A stretch of 64,000 nt of DNA, from positions 1,426,001 to 1,490,000 of the forward strand of contig JAXMCW010000001.1 in the NCBI GenBank assembly GCA_046349155.1, in the 5' to 3' direction. Each line of letters begins with the position of its first letter. The stretch's first letter is position 1. The notes beneath the pieces were generated by a model, which was not told where the DNA came from, did no database searches, and saw only the letters and a list, made by a program, of their open reading frames with translations. The translations under genes and the position numbers were made by a program. This DNA comes from Alsobacter sp046349155. Its GTDB lineage: Bacteria > Pseudomonadota > Alphaproteobacteria > Rhizobiales > Beijerinckiaceae. This document shows, piece after piece, positions 18,174 through 25,272 of this stretch.

Positions 18174-20156
18174 ATGTTCGACCGCGTGACCCTGCGGGTG
18201 CTCGCCAACCACGTCCGCGCCGCGGCCGAGACAATGGCCCATACGCTGCAGCGCACCGCCCACTCCGCCTTCGTGAAGGAGACGGAGGACTTCACCGTCA
18301 TGCTCATGAACCGCAGAGGTGAGACCTTCGGCGTGCCGATGGAACTGGGAGCGACCTGGTTTCCCGGCCTCACCTACGGGCGCGCAATCGCGATGGTCGA
18401 CGACTACAGGCCCGGCGACGTCGCCTTCACCAACGATCCCTATGCCTGTTACGTTGCGACGCACGTGCCCGACACGCACCTGTGGAAGCCGGTCTTCCAC
18501 CAGGGCGAGATCGTCGCCTGGACGGGCGGCCACATCCACAACACCGACATGGGCGGCGCTGTGCCGGCCTCGCTCTCGCGCGCCCTGACGGAGATCCAAC
18601 AGGAGGGCATCCGCTTTCCGCCGATGAAGCTCGTCAACGAGGGCGTCTTCGACGAGCAGATCCTGCGGATCATGGTCGCCAACGTCCGCAAGCCCGACCT
18701 CAACGTCGGCGACATCAAGGCGCTCGTGGGCGCGCTGGCCACCGGCGAGCGCAAGGTGCTGGCGATGATCGACAGGTTCGGCCGAGACGCCTTTCTGGAC
18801 GGGGTCGAGGCGCTGCTCGACCATGCCGAGGCCGAGGCGCGCGCCATGCTGCGCGCGATGCCGGACGGCACCTGGGTGTTCTCCGACTATGCGGACGAGG
18901 ATTCGGTGGAAGCCAATCCCTGCCGCCTTCACCTCACCCTGACGATCCGGGGCGACGAGGCGGTGCTCGACTTCACAGGCTCCGACCCGCAGCTCGGCTC
19001 TTCGCTGAACGTGCCCTCGGGAGGTGACCCGCGCCACACGATCCTGCTCGTCGGGATCTACTACGTCCTCTACACGCTCAACCCGAAGATCCTGCTGAAC
19101 ACGGGGCTTACGCGCCCTTTCACCTGCATCGCGCCGCAGGGGACGGTGCTCAATCCGGTGTTCCCTGCCGCAGTCGGCATGCGCTCGCTCACCTGCGCGC
19201 GGTTGCGCTCGGTGATCTTCGGAGCATTCTCGCAGGTGATGCCGGAAAGGCTTCCCGCCGCGCCGGCCGGCAATAACTGCATCGTCAACGTGATGACGAC
19301 GGACGAGCGGACGCGCCGCACGGTGATCGCCGCGGTGAACCCGGTGGTCGGCGGCGGCGGCGGCATGCCCCATCGCGACGGCACCAACGGTTCGGGCGCA
19401 GACGCCGCCTACCTCAGGAACACCCCCATCGAGATCACCGAGACGGAGACGCCGGTGGAATTCGTGCGCTACGGGCTCGCCAGGGACAGCGGGGGCGCAG
19501 GCCGCTGGCGGGGCGGCCTCGCCACGGAGATGGCGTTCCGCGTGTTCGCGCCCGATACGAAGGTCACCGTGCGCAACCGGGACCGCAGCTTCTTCCGCCC
19601 GTGGGGGGTGCTCGGCGGGCGGGCTGCCGGCCTGTCCGACATGACCGTCAATCCTGGTAGCCCCGAGGAGCGGCGGCTCGGAAACGTCGACACCGCCGTT
19701 CTGCAGCCCGGCGACGTGCTGGCCATCCGCTCGGCCGGCGGCGGCGGCCGCGGGGATCCCGCCGGGCGCGAGCCCTGGCGCGTGGCCCGGGACGTGGAGC
19801 GCGGCTACGTCTCGTCCGAGGCGGCGGAACGCGATTATGGCGTCGTGGTCCGCTCGGGCGGGGTGGACGAGGCGGCGACAGCGGCCTTGCGGGCCGCCCG
19901 GCCCGCCGCCCGCGCGCCCTTCCATTTCGGTCCGGAGCGCGACGGATACGAGGCGCAGTGGACGCCCGAGGCCTATGACCTGCTGACCCGCCTTCTCGCG
20001 GGCCTTCCCATCCACTGGCGGTTCTTCGCGAAGACGGAGATCTTCCGCCGCATGACGGGGCGATCCGGACCCGACGGCGTGGCGCGCGCCTTCAAGGAGG
20101 TGCAGGTCCGGTTCCCCACCATGCCCGCGCCCGCGCTTGGCGAGGCGGCCGAATGA
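18174..20156 (+). CDS. hyuB: Hydantoinase/oxoprolinase subunit B
   Basis: The protein has 660 residues and belongs to the HyuB family. The conserved opening segment QRTAHSAFVKETEDFTV, the NDPYACYVATHVPD stretch and the glycine-rich VVGGGGGMPHRDG region are all present. It is the partner of HyuA in ATP-dependent hydrolysis of a cyclic amide. It is translationally coupled to the next gene by an ATGA overlap at 20153-20156. The C-terminal extension of about 100 residues after the core is longer than in many HyuB proteins. Confidence 0.92.
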   Translation: MFDRVTLRVLANHVRAAAETMAHTLQRTAHSAFVKETEDFTVMLMNRRGETFGVPMELGATWFPGLTYGRAIAMVDDYRPGDVAFTNDPYACYVATHVPDTHLWKPVFHQGEIVAWTGGHIHNTDMGGAVPASLSRALTEIQQEGIRFPPMKLVNEGVFDEQILRIMVANVRKPDLNVGDIKALVGALATGERKVLAMIDRFGRDAFLDGVEALLDHAEAEARAMLRAMPDGTWVFSDYADEDSVEANPCRLHLTLTIRGDEAVLDFTGSDPQLGSSLNVPSGGDPRHTILLVGIYYVLYTLNPKILLNTGLTRPFTCIAPQGTVLNPVFPAAVGMRSLTCARLRSVIFGAFSQVMPERLPAAPAGNNCIVNVMTTDERTRRTVIAAVNPVVGGGGGMPHRDGTNGSGADAAYLRNTPIEITETETPVEFVRYGLARDSGGAGRWRGGLATEMAFRVFAPDTKVTVRNRDRSFFRPWGVLGGRAAGLSDMTVNPGSPEERRLGNVDTAVLQPGDVLAIRSAGGGGRGDPAGREPWRVARDVERGYVSSEAAERDYGVVVRSGGVDEAATAALRAARPAARAPFHFGPERDGYEAQWTPEAYDLLTRLLAGLPIHWRFFAKTEIFRRMTGRSGPDGVARAFKEVQVRFPTMPAPALGEAAE

Positions 20157-20470
20157 GCGGGCCTGCCGGCCGGACACAGGGCCGCGTCGTCCGGCTCGCC
20201 GCGACGGGACGCGCGCCTGTCCGCTTCGTGCTCGACGGCGAGACGTGCGAGGGGCTCGCCGGTGACACGGTTCTCACGGCGGTGCTTGCGGTCGCGCCGG
20301 CCCTTCGCCTCGGCGATCGGGGGGACGGAGCCCGGGCTGGCTTCTGCCTCATGGGGGCCTGCCAGGATTGCTGGATGTGGCAGGAGAACGGCCCGCGCTT
20401 CCAGGCCTGCTCAATGCCACTCTCCGCCGGACTGCGCCTCCTCACCCGTCCGCCCGGAGACTGGCCGTGA
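20153..20470 (+). CDS. Small (2Fe-2S)-binding subunit, HcnA/SoxA-like
   Basis: The protein has 105 residues. Four cysteines (C65, C70, C73 and C86) in the pattern CLMGACQDCW plus a later Cys form a plant-type 2Fe-2S site, as in the small subunits of heteromeric opine, proline or glycine dehydrogenases. The start overlaps the hyuB stop (ATGA) and the stop overlaps the next gene (GTGA), so all four genes from hyuA form one operon. It should pass electrons between the flavoprotein subunits. It is a little longer at the N-terminus than some relatives. Confidence 0.88.
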   Translation: MSGPAGRTQGRVVRLAATGRAPVRFVLDGETCEGLAGDTVLTAVLAVAPALRLGDRGDGARAGFCLMGACQDCWMWQENGPRFQACSMPLSAGLRLLTRPPGDWP

Positions 20471-21837
20471 GCTCGTCTGCCCGTATCGCGGTGGTCGGGG
20501 CGGGTCCCGCCGGGATCCGCGCCGCGGAAGCTCTCGCCGCCGCAGGGCTGGTTCCTACCGTGATCGACGAGGGCGAACGGGCCGGCGGGCAGATCTACCG
20601 ACGTCCCCCCGCTCCCCTCGAGCGGCCGCCCGCGCTCCTCTACGGAACCGAGGCGGCCAAGGCCTTGGCGCTGCACGCCGCTTTCGACCGGCTGGCCGCC
20701 GCGGGGCGGATCCTGCACTGGGCACGTCATTCGGCGCTGTCCGTCTCAGGCCGGACGCTACAGGTGCTCGGCCCCGATGGCGGCCGGGCGGTGCCCTTCG
20801 ATAGGCTCATCCTCGCAACCGGAGCCGCCGACAGGCTCGCGCCGGTGCCGGGCTGGGAGAGCCCAGGAGTCTTCAGCCTGGGCGCCATGCAGATAGCGCT
20901 GAAGGCGCAGGCGGTCGCCCTCGGACGCCGGATCGTGCTCGCCGGTTCCGGACCGCTGCTCACGCTGGTCGCGACGCAACTCCTGAAGGCGGGTGCCACG
21001 ATCGAGGCGGTCCTCGATACTGCCAGCCTGGCGAGCCAGGCGAGGGCCCTGCCGGGCCTGGCGGCGCGTCCCGGGCTCGCGGCGCGGGGGATTCTCATGC
21101 GGGCTCAACTCGGCCGGCTGTACCATGCCGGGGTCACGCTGGGCTCCATCGAGACGGATGAGCGCGGACCCGTGGCGCTGCGCTGGCGCGATGCGGGCGG
21201 CCGGGCCCGCCATTCGGCCTGCGATGCCGTCGGCCTGGGCTGGCACCTGCGAGCGGAAACGCACCTCGCCGATCTCGCGGGGTGCGCCTTCGACTACGAC
21301 GCCTCGTGGCGGCAATGGCTCCCGCGCGGCGATGCGATGGGGCGTGCCGCCGAAGGGGTTTACCTGGCGGGGGACGGCTTTCGCCTGCTCGGGGCCGATG
21401 GCGCGGAGGTGTCCGGTCGCCTCGCCGCGGCGGCCTGCCTGGCCGACCTGGGCCTGCCCGCGCCCGATATCCGGTCGGACCTCGTGGCGCTGGCGCGGAT
21501 GGCCCGCTTCGCACAGGGCCTCGCCCGCGCGTTCCCCTGGCCGGAGGGAATGGTTCGCGGCGCCGGCGACGACACGATCATCTGCCGCTGCGAGGGCGTC
21601 ACCGCTGGCGCGCTGCGCGCGGCCACCATCCGGGGCGGCGCCGAGGCCAATCGGGCCAAGTCGCTGGCACGCGTCGGCATGGGCCGCTGCCAGGGCCGCT
21701 ACTGCCAGATCGGGGGCGCCGAGATCATCGCGGCGGCGGGCGGCCTCGCCTCTCCCGCCGAGGCGGGGCGGCTGCGCAGCCAGGCGCCTGTGCGGCCGGC
21801 CCCGGTCGGCGCGCTGTCCGCCGCGCCGCATCCTTAG
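20467..21837 (+). CDS. FAD/NAD(P)-dependent oxidoreductase with C-terminal BFD-like 2Fe-2S domain
   Basis: The protein has 456 residues. The N-terminal dinucleotide fold is IAVVGAGPAGIRAAEALAA, followed by the ERAGGQIYRR segment typical of HcnB/opine oxidase alpha subunits. A second fold lies around VLAGSGPLLTLVATQLL, and the C-terminal BFD-like domain has cysteines in IICRCEGVTAG and CQGRYCQIGG. The start is GTG at 20467, overlapping the stop of the 2Fe-2S gene. Together with that subunit and probably the DAO protein at 14776-15912 it would form a membrane-linked amino-acid or opine dehydrogenase acting on a product of the hydantoinase. Confidence 0.9.
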   Translation: MSSSARIAVVGAGPAGIRAAEALAAAGLVPTVIDEGERAGGQIYRRPPAPLERPPALLYGTEAAKALALHAAFDRLAAAGRILHWARHSALSVSGRTLQVLGPDGGRAVPFDRLILATGAADRLAPVPGWESPGVFSLGAMQIALKAQAVALGRRIVLAGSGPLLTLVATQLLKAGATIEAVLDTASLASQARALPGLAARPGLAARGILMRAQLGRLYHAGVTLGSIETDERGPVALRWRDAGGRARHSACDAVGLGWHLRAETHLADLAGCAFDYDASWRQWLPRGDAMGRAAEGVYLAGDGFRLLGADGAEVSGRLAAAACLADLGLPAPDIRSDLVALARMARFAQGLARAFPWPEGMVRGAGDDTIICRCEGVTAGALRAATIRGGAEANRAKSLARVGMGRCQGRYCQIGGAEIIAAAGGLASPAEAGRLRSQAPVRPAPVGALSAAPHP

Positions 21838-21880
21838 GAGCCGCGGCTCGCAGAGGGGGCTTCGTCGTAGCCGGTGACGG

Positions 21881-22804
21881 TCAGGCCGTGGGATCGCCGG
21901 CCGGATCCGGGGGCTCGCTCCAGCCCAGCGCTGCGCACGCGCCACGCAGGTGGTCTCGCATCACGTTGTCGAGGGCGGAGAGCGGGTGGTCCTGGCGAGT
22001 CATCAACGTGATCGGCACGATGGTAGGTGGAACGAAGCGGCGCTTCACGATCCCGGGAAACTGGTCCCAGGGGATCAGGCCGTCCACGACGGCGACGCCG
22101 AGCCGGTCGCGCACGAACGGGAAGGCCGTGATGGAGAGGTCGATCTCGATCGCGGGGAGGTAGGGCAGGCCTTGCGCGGCCGCCACCGCAGCGAGGAGGC
22201 GCGCCGGCAGCGTGCCTGCCCGGTAGGAGATCAGCGTTTCCCCGGCAAGGTCTTCGAAACCGACCGCCTCGCGCGCGGCGAGGGCATGGTCCGCGGGCAT
22301 GACGCACGCCAGTTCGGCCCGGCCGATCGTTTCCACGCCGATGTCATGATGCGGCTCGTCGTTCATCGCGATTCCGAGGGACACTTCCCCGCTGCGCAGC
22401 ATCCCGACGATTTGGCCGACAGGGGCGATCATCGAGCGCACCACGATGTCGGGATGCGCGGCGCGAAAGGCACTCAGCGCCCGCGGCACGATGGCCATGG
22501 AGGGGGGCGCCGAGGCGGCCAGCCGGACGAGGCCGGTGCGCCCCAGGCGCATGTCGAGTGTGCGGCGGCTCAGCGCGTCGAGCTGGGCGAATATGCGCTC
22601 CGCCTGCGGATAGATGTCCCGCGCCTCCTGCGTGGGCACGAGGCGACCGCGGATGCGGTCGAACAGCCTGAAGCCCAGCTGGTCCTCGGCGTGAAGCAGG
22701 ATCTGGCTGAGCGCTGGCTGCGAGATGTTGAGCATGGCGGCGGCCTTCGTCACGGTGCCGCAGCGCATCAAGGCGCAGAATACTTCGAGCTGTCGTGCGC
22801 GCAT
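21881..22804 (-). CDS. LysR-family transcriptional regulator
   Basis: The protein has 307 residues from the ATG at 22804; an upstream in-frame ATG at 22822 would add six. Neither has a strong ribosome site. The N-terminal winged helix is clear: LEVFCALMRCGTVTKAAAML, then ISQPALSQILLHAEDQLG. The C-terminal effector-binding domain is of normal length. It converges with the hydantoinase operon, 43 nt between stops, and is likely to control the adjoining catabolic genes. Its inducer is unknown. Confidence 0.9.
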   Translation of the reverse strand: MRARQLEVFCALMRCGTVTKAAAMLNISQPALSQILLHAEDQLGFRLFDRIRGRLVPTQEARDIYPQAERIFAQLDALSRRTLDMRLGRTGLVRLAASAPPSMAIVPRALSAFRAAHPDIVVRSMIAPVGQIVGMLRSGEVSLGIAMNDEPHHDIGVETIGRAELACVMPADHALAAREAVGFEDLAGETLISYRAGTLPARLLAAVAAAQGLPYLPAIEIDLSITAFPFVRDRLGVAVVDGLIPWDQFPGIVKRRFVPPTIVPITLMTRQDHPLSALDNVMRDHLRGACAALGWSEPPDPAGDPTA

Positions 22805-23038
22805 CGATCCATGACAGGGCATGCCGCGTCGACACTGAAACGTCGATTCCGCTGCGGCACCCGACGCCTACCTTGGCCGCTGCCAGATCCTGGCGCAACC
22901 GTCGTCACAAAGCTCGGGACCCTGTCCGCGGGCCAGGTATCAGGCGGAATCTTGTTCACCCGCAGGCCGCTGGCCGGCCTGCCGCGCAATTGGCTCTCCA
23001 TCGGCACGGTGGTGTCAGGGACGCGCGCGCTCGGCTGA

Positions 23039-23239
23039 ACGAGAACGTGGAGACGAAGACGACCGATCCTGAAGGGCGCCTACGCACCGCAGGGCTGGGC
23101 CGACGACGAGCAGGTCAATCGCTCCTTCCGCGATCAGGCGGCAAGGTTGCTCCGCGGCGAGATTGCTTTACCGGTCGTGGTCTACGATCAGAGAACGCCT
23201 GCGCCGCCTGACGTGCCTACGATTCACTCCGGTACCTGA
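23039..23239 (+). pseudogene. Possible C-terminal fragment of a protein gene
   Basis: An open stretch of 66 codons between in-frame stops at 23036 and 23237 encodes a protein-like sequence (KGAYAPQGWADDEQVNRSF, then RDQAARLLRGEIALPVVVYD) with normal amino-acid balance. It has no ATG or GTG with a ribosome site at its left end. It may be the end of a gene whose front was lost at the junction between the conserved locus and the accessory DNA. I do not recognise the family. The rest of the gap 22823-23267 shows nothing else that I can support. Confidence 0.3.
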
Positions 23240-23267
23240 CCGGGTCGTAGTTTGTGCCGCTCGGCTG

Positions 23268-23819
23268 TCAGTTGCCGAACCCGAAGACAATGCGGTGGGC
23301 ACCGATGCGCTTGAGTTCCGCGATGTCCTTGAAGGAGTTTTTGCCGAGGAACTCCCGCCACGTCATACGCCTACCTTCGCCGACCGGCGCTGTGCAAGCG
23401 CCCCATCGTATGCCGTTCGGCAGCGTGCCTGTGACGCGCCGATCTTCCATCTCCGCGTCATAGTCGAACGCCTCCAACTCGGCGACTGACAGCCACGAGT
23501 AGGAGTGCTCACCGACGTAGCACTCATCCTCGTCTTGGCATTCATCCTCGTCTTGCGACCATCGCGGCTCCTCATCCATCGCTTCACGCCTGCTGAAGTC
23601 GTCGGGCAGGCCGCGCGGTTCACTGATCGGGGTGATTCCGGAGTAGTTCATCACACCGGTCAGGAAGGCGAAGACGTTATAGTCGCGACAACCAAAAGGT
23701 TTGCCCTCGTCGGAACGCCAATGTTCGTCTGAGTTGGCAGTTTTGCCGTCAGCCCACCGACCGCCAAGAATGGGCTCGCCAGCCGCGTCAATGGCCACGC
23801 TGAAAATATCCCATCCCAT
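23268..23819 (-). CDS. Hypothetical acidic protein, phage-like
   Basis: The protein has 183 residues and begins MGWDIFSVAIDAAGEPILGG. The ATG is preceded by GAGAGGA at ideal spacing, which supports translation. It is very acidic in the middle, where an 18-bp tandem duplication gives two copies of a DEDECxDEDEC-like motif. I do not recognise a family or catalytic motif. The gene is on the same strand as, and downstream of, two tRNA genes and a small membrane-protein ORF, and the base composition here is lower in GC than the flanks. That arrangement resembles a phage remnant. Confidence 0.65.
   Translation of the reverse strand: MGWDIFSVAIDAAGEPILGGRWADGKTANSDEHWRSDEGKPFGCRDYNVFAFLTGVMNYSGITPISEPRGLPDDFSRREAMDEEPRWSQDEDECQDEDECYVGEHSYSWLSVAELEAFDYDAEMEDRRVTGTLPNGIRWGACTAPVGEGRRMTWREFLGKNSFKDIAELKRIGAHRIVFGFGN
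23521..23556. repeat. 18-bp tandem repeat, two copies
   Basis: Two adjacent 18-nt units, CACTCATCCTCGTCTTGG and CATTCATCCTCGTCTTGC, differ at two positions. They lie inside the hypothetical gene on the minus strand and encode the doubled acidic-Cys motif. The copy number could vary between strains. Confidence 0.85.
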
Positions 23820-23873
23820 AGAAAGTCCTCTCTTTAATCATACCGCATCACTTTATGAGCGGTATACCTTTGC

Positions 23874-24089
23874 TTATGAAGGCTGCTTTCGACTGAACTG
23901 TTGCGCAGCCTCGCCTACGCGCTCCAGCGCAGCATCGTGTCGCGGCAGGTGTGAGCGCGCATGGTCGGCGGCAACTGGTCGACGGTGACGCCCAGCCACG
24001 CTGCAAGCATTGGCTATGTCGACGCTGCGGCTGTAGCTGAACAAGCAGTCGAGCAGCAGGTAGCAAGCGATGACGAAGACGGTGGTCAT
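23874..24089 (-). CDS. Possible small membrane protein
   Basis: The frame of 71 codons starts MTTVFVIACYLLLDCLFSYS, a single hydrophobic segment, and continues with a polar His/Arg-rich tail. No convincing ribosome site precedes the ATG at 24089, so it could be fortuitous. It lies between the tRNA pair and the acidic hypothetical gene on the same strand. The function is unknown. Confidence 0.3.
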   Translation of the reverse strand: MTTVFVIACYLLLDCLFSYSRSVDIANACSVAGRHRRPVAADHARSHLPRHDAALERVGEAAQQFSRKQPS

Positions 24090-24269
24090 CAGAGCGACTA
24101 CGCCACGGCAGCGTTGGCACCAACGGCCGAAGCCGAACCGGCTGACATCGGGTTTGGAGTCCGTGCCGCGTCCACACGCTCGCTGATGCGAATGTCCGTC
24201 CAGGTGTCGAACCTGGGTTGCGCGGACCGGAACCACGTATCCTACCTGCTATACGACCGGACAAAAACG

Positions 24270-24341
24270 TGCCGAAGAACGGCATCGAACCGCTGACCAC
24301 CGGGCTTCAACCGGATGCTCTACCTACTGAACTACTTCGGC
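24270..24341 (-). tRNA. tRNA-Phe (GAA)
   Basis: On the minus strand the sequence folds as a standard cloverleaf: acceptor GCCGAAG with CTTCGGC, D-arm GTTC...GAGC, anticodon loop TTGAAGC with anticodon GAA, and T-arm AGCGG-TTCGATG-CCGTT. The first base pair of the anticodon stem is a T-T mismatch. No CCA end is encoded. The 5' end is one nucleotide from the 3' CCA end of the next tRNA gene. Tight pairing, differing CCA status and the mismatch suggest a phage-derived rather than a housekeeping tRNA. Confidence 0.85.
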
Positions 24342-24342
24342 G

Positions 24343-24417
24343 TGGTTGCAGTGGCTGGGATCGAACCAGCGACCTTGGCGTTATGAGCGCCGCGCTCTAC
24401 CTCTGAGCTACACTGCA
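24343..24417 (-). tRNA. tRNA with CAT anticodon (Met or Ile2)
   Basis: On the minus strand the acceptor TGCAGTG pairs with CACTGCA, followed by discriminator A and an encoded CCA. The D-arm is GCTC...GAGC, the anticodon loop is CTCATAA (anticodon CAT), and the T-arm is GCTGG-TTCGATC-CCAGC. The outer pair of the anticodon stem is C-A. Whether it is elongator tRNA-Met or tRNA-Ile with a modified C34 cannot be decided by eye. It lies directly upstream of the tRNA-Phe gene. Confidence 0.85.
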
Positions 24418-24889
24418 TCGTGCAGTGAAGCCATGCGACGGCTTCACCAGCGTTGGCTGGTGAATCGATACATTCGATGGAGGAAGCGAATTCGTTTCAT
24501 GCGAGACGCCGCTACTGACGTTTCCGCGTCATGTCAAGTCCGCACCGCCCTCGCTCACCAAATACGGTGCGGTTGCAGCCTCGTGTCCGACTCAGGATTC
24601 GAACTCGGACCGCGCAACACAAAAATCAACAATGATTCCAAGTGGTTGGTGAGATCTAAGATTTCAGTTCGAGTCTCGATCCGTCACGGTACGCAGCCGC
24701 GATACCGGACCTCCTACCGCAAAACCGAATCATCACCCTGGACCCACGTTGGGGCGTAAGTCCTTGATACGGCTCGGCTTTCGGCTGGGTCTAGTCCGAG
24801 GGCGTTAACGAGAAAAGCCATTGAAATCATTGAACAAACTGGGGGTGGTGGTGGAGGCAGTCAGCGCGAACCAGTCTCCGCGCTAGGCT
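24418..24889. other. Gene-poor stretch with tRNA-like debris
   Basis: No convincing gene is visible. Segments such as GGATTCGAACTCGGACC (near 24595) and CAGTTCGAGTCTCG (near 24665) resemble T-arms in antisense or sense, but I could not fold a complete cloverleaf around either. They may be decayed members of the neighbouring tRNA array. Confidence 0.4.
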
Positions 24890-25215
24890 TCCCTGTTCTG
24901 CGGGAAAATACAGGGATTTCCGCAGAAATGCAGCGGCTCTCGTGCGTTTGCACTAGTGTAACCCATTCATTTTTCATCTATTTTCGCGATAATCCCTGCA
25001 TTGTGAACAGGGATAGTTGTTTGGAGGAGCAGGGAATTTCGGGGAGGAGCTGGGATCCGGCTGGTTTGATCTGGGAACAAGGAGATTTGCCCCCTCGACC
25101 GCACTTGACCCCAGGCGGCCGAGTGCCCGGCCCAGAGCGACGAAGTGGCATGGGTGATTTGCACTCGCCGGTATCGATAGCGTTCCCTATACCGAATAAC
25201 AGGGTGATCCCTGTT
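24890..25215. repeat. Cluster of CAGGGA/TCCCTG inverted repeats
   Basis: Three separate inverted repeats share the core CAGGGA: CCCTGT...ACAGGG at 24891-24915, ATCCCTG...CAGGGAT at 24992-25014, and the perfect palindrome AACAGGG-TGAT-CCCTGTT at 25198-25215. A further direct copy, CAGGGAATTT, is at 25030, with degenerate copies after it. They lie in the 380 nt before the helicase gene. They could be operator sites, ends of a decayed mobile element, or members of a dispersed repeat. No gene is convincing between 24890 and 25272. Confidence 0.65.
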
Positions 25216-25272
25216 AAAGTGGTCAAACACTTCGGGAATGAGGTGCAAGAGGTGCTTCGGGTGTAAACGGAC

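Noticed and set aside
15903..20177. A 1424-codon open frame on the minus strand opposite hyuA and hyuB
   Set aside because: It is an antisense shadow of two well-supported genes in high-GC DNA. It has repetitive Arg/Ala/Gly/His composition and no family motif.
24590..24700. Further tRNA genes next to the tRNA pair
   Set aside because: T-arm-like sequences are present, but no complete cloverleaf with matching acceptor and anticodon stems could be built.
24890..25215. CRISPR array
   Set aside because: The repeats are short dyads with irregular spacing and no constant-length spacers. No cas gene is present in the window.
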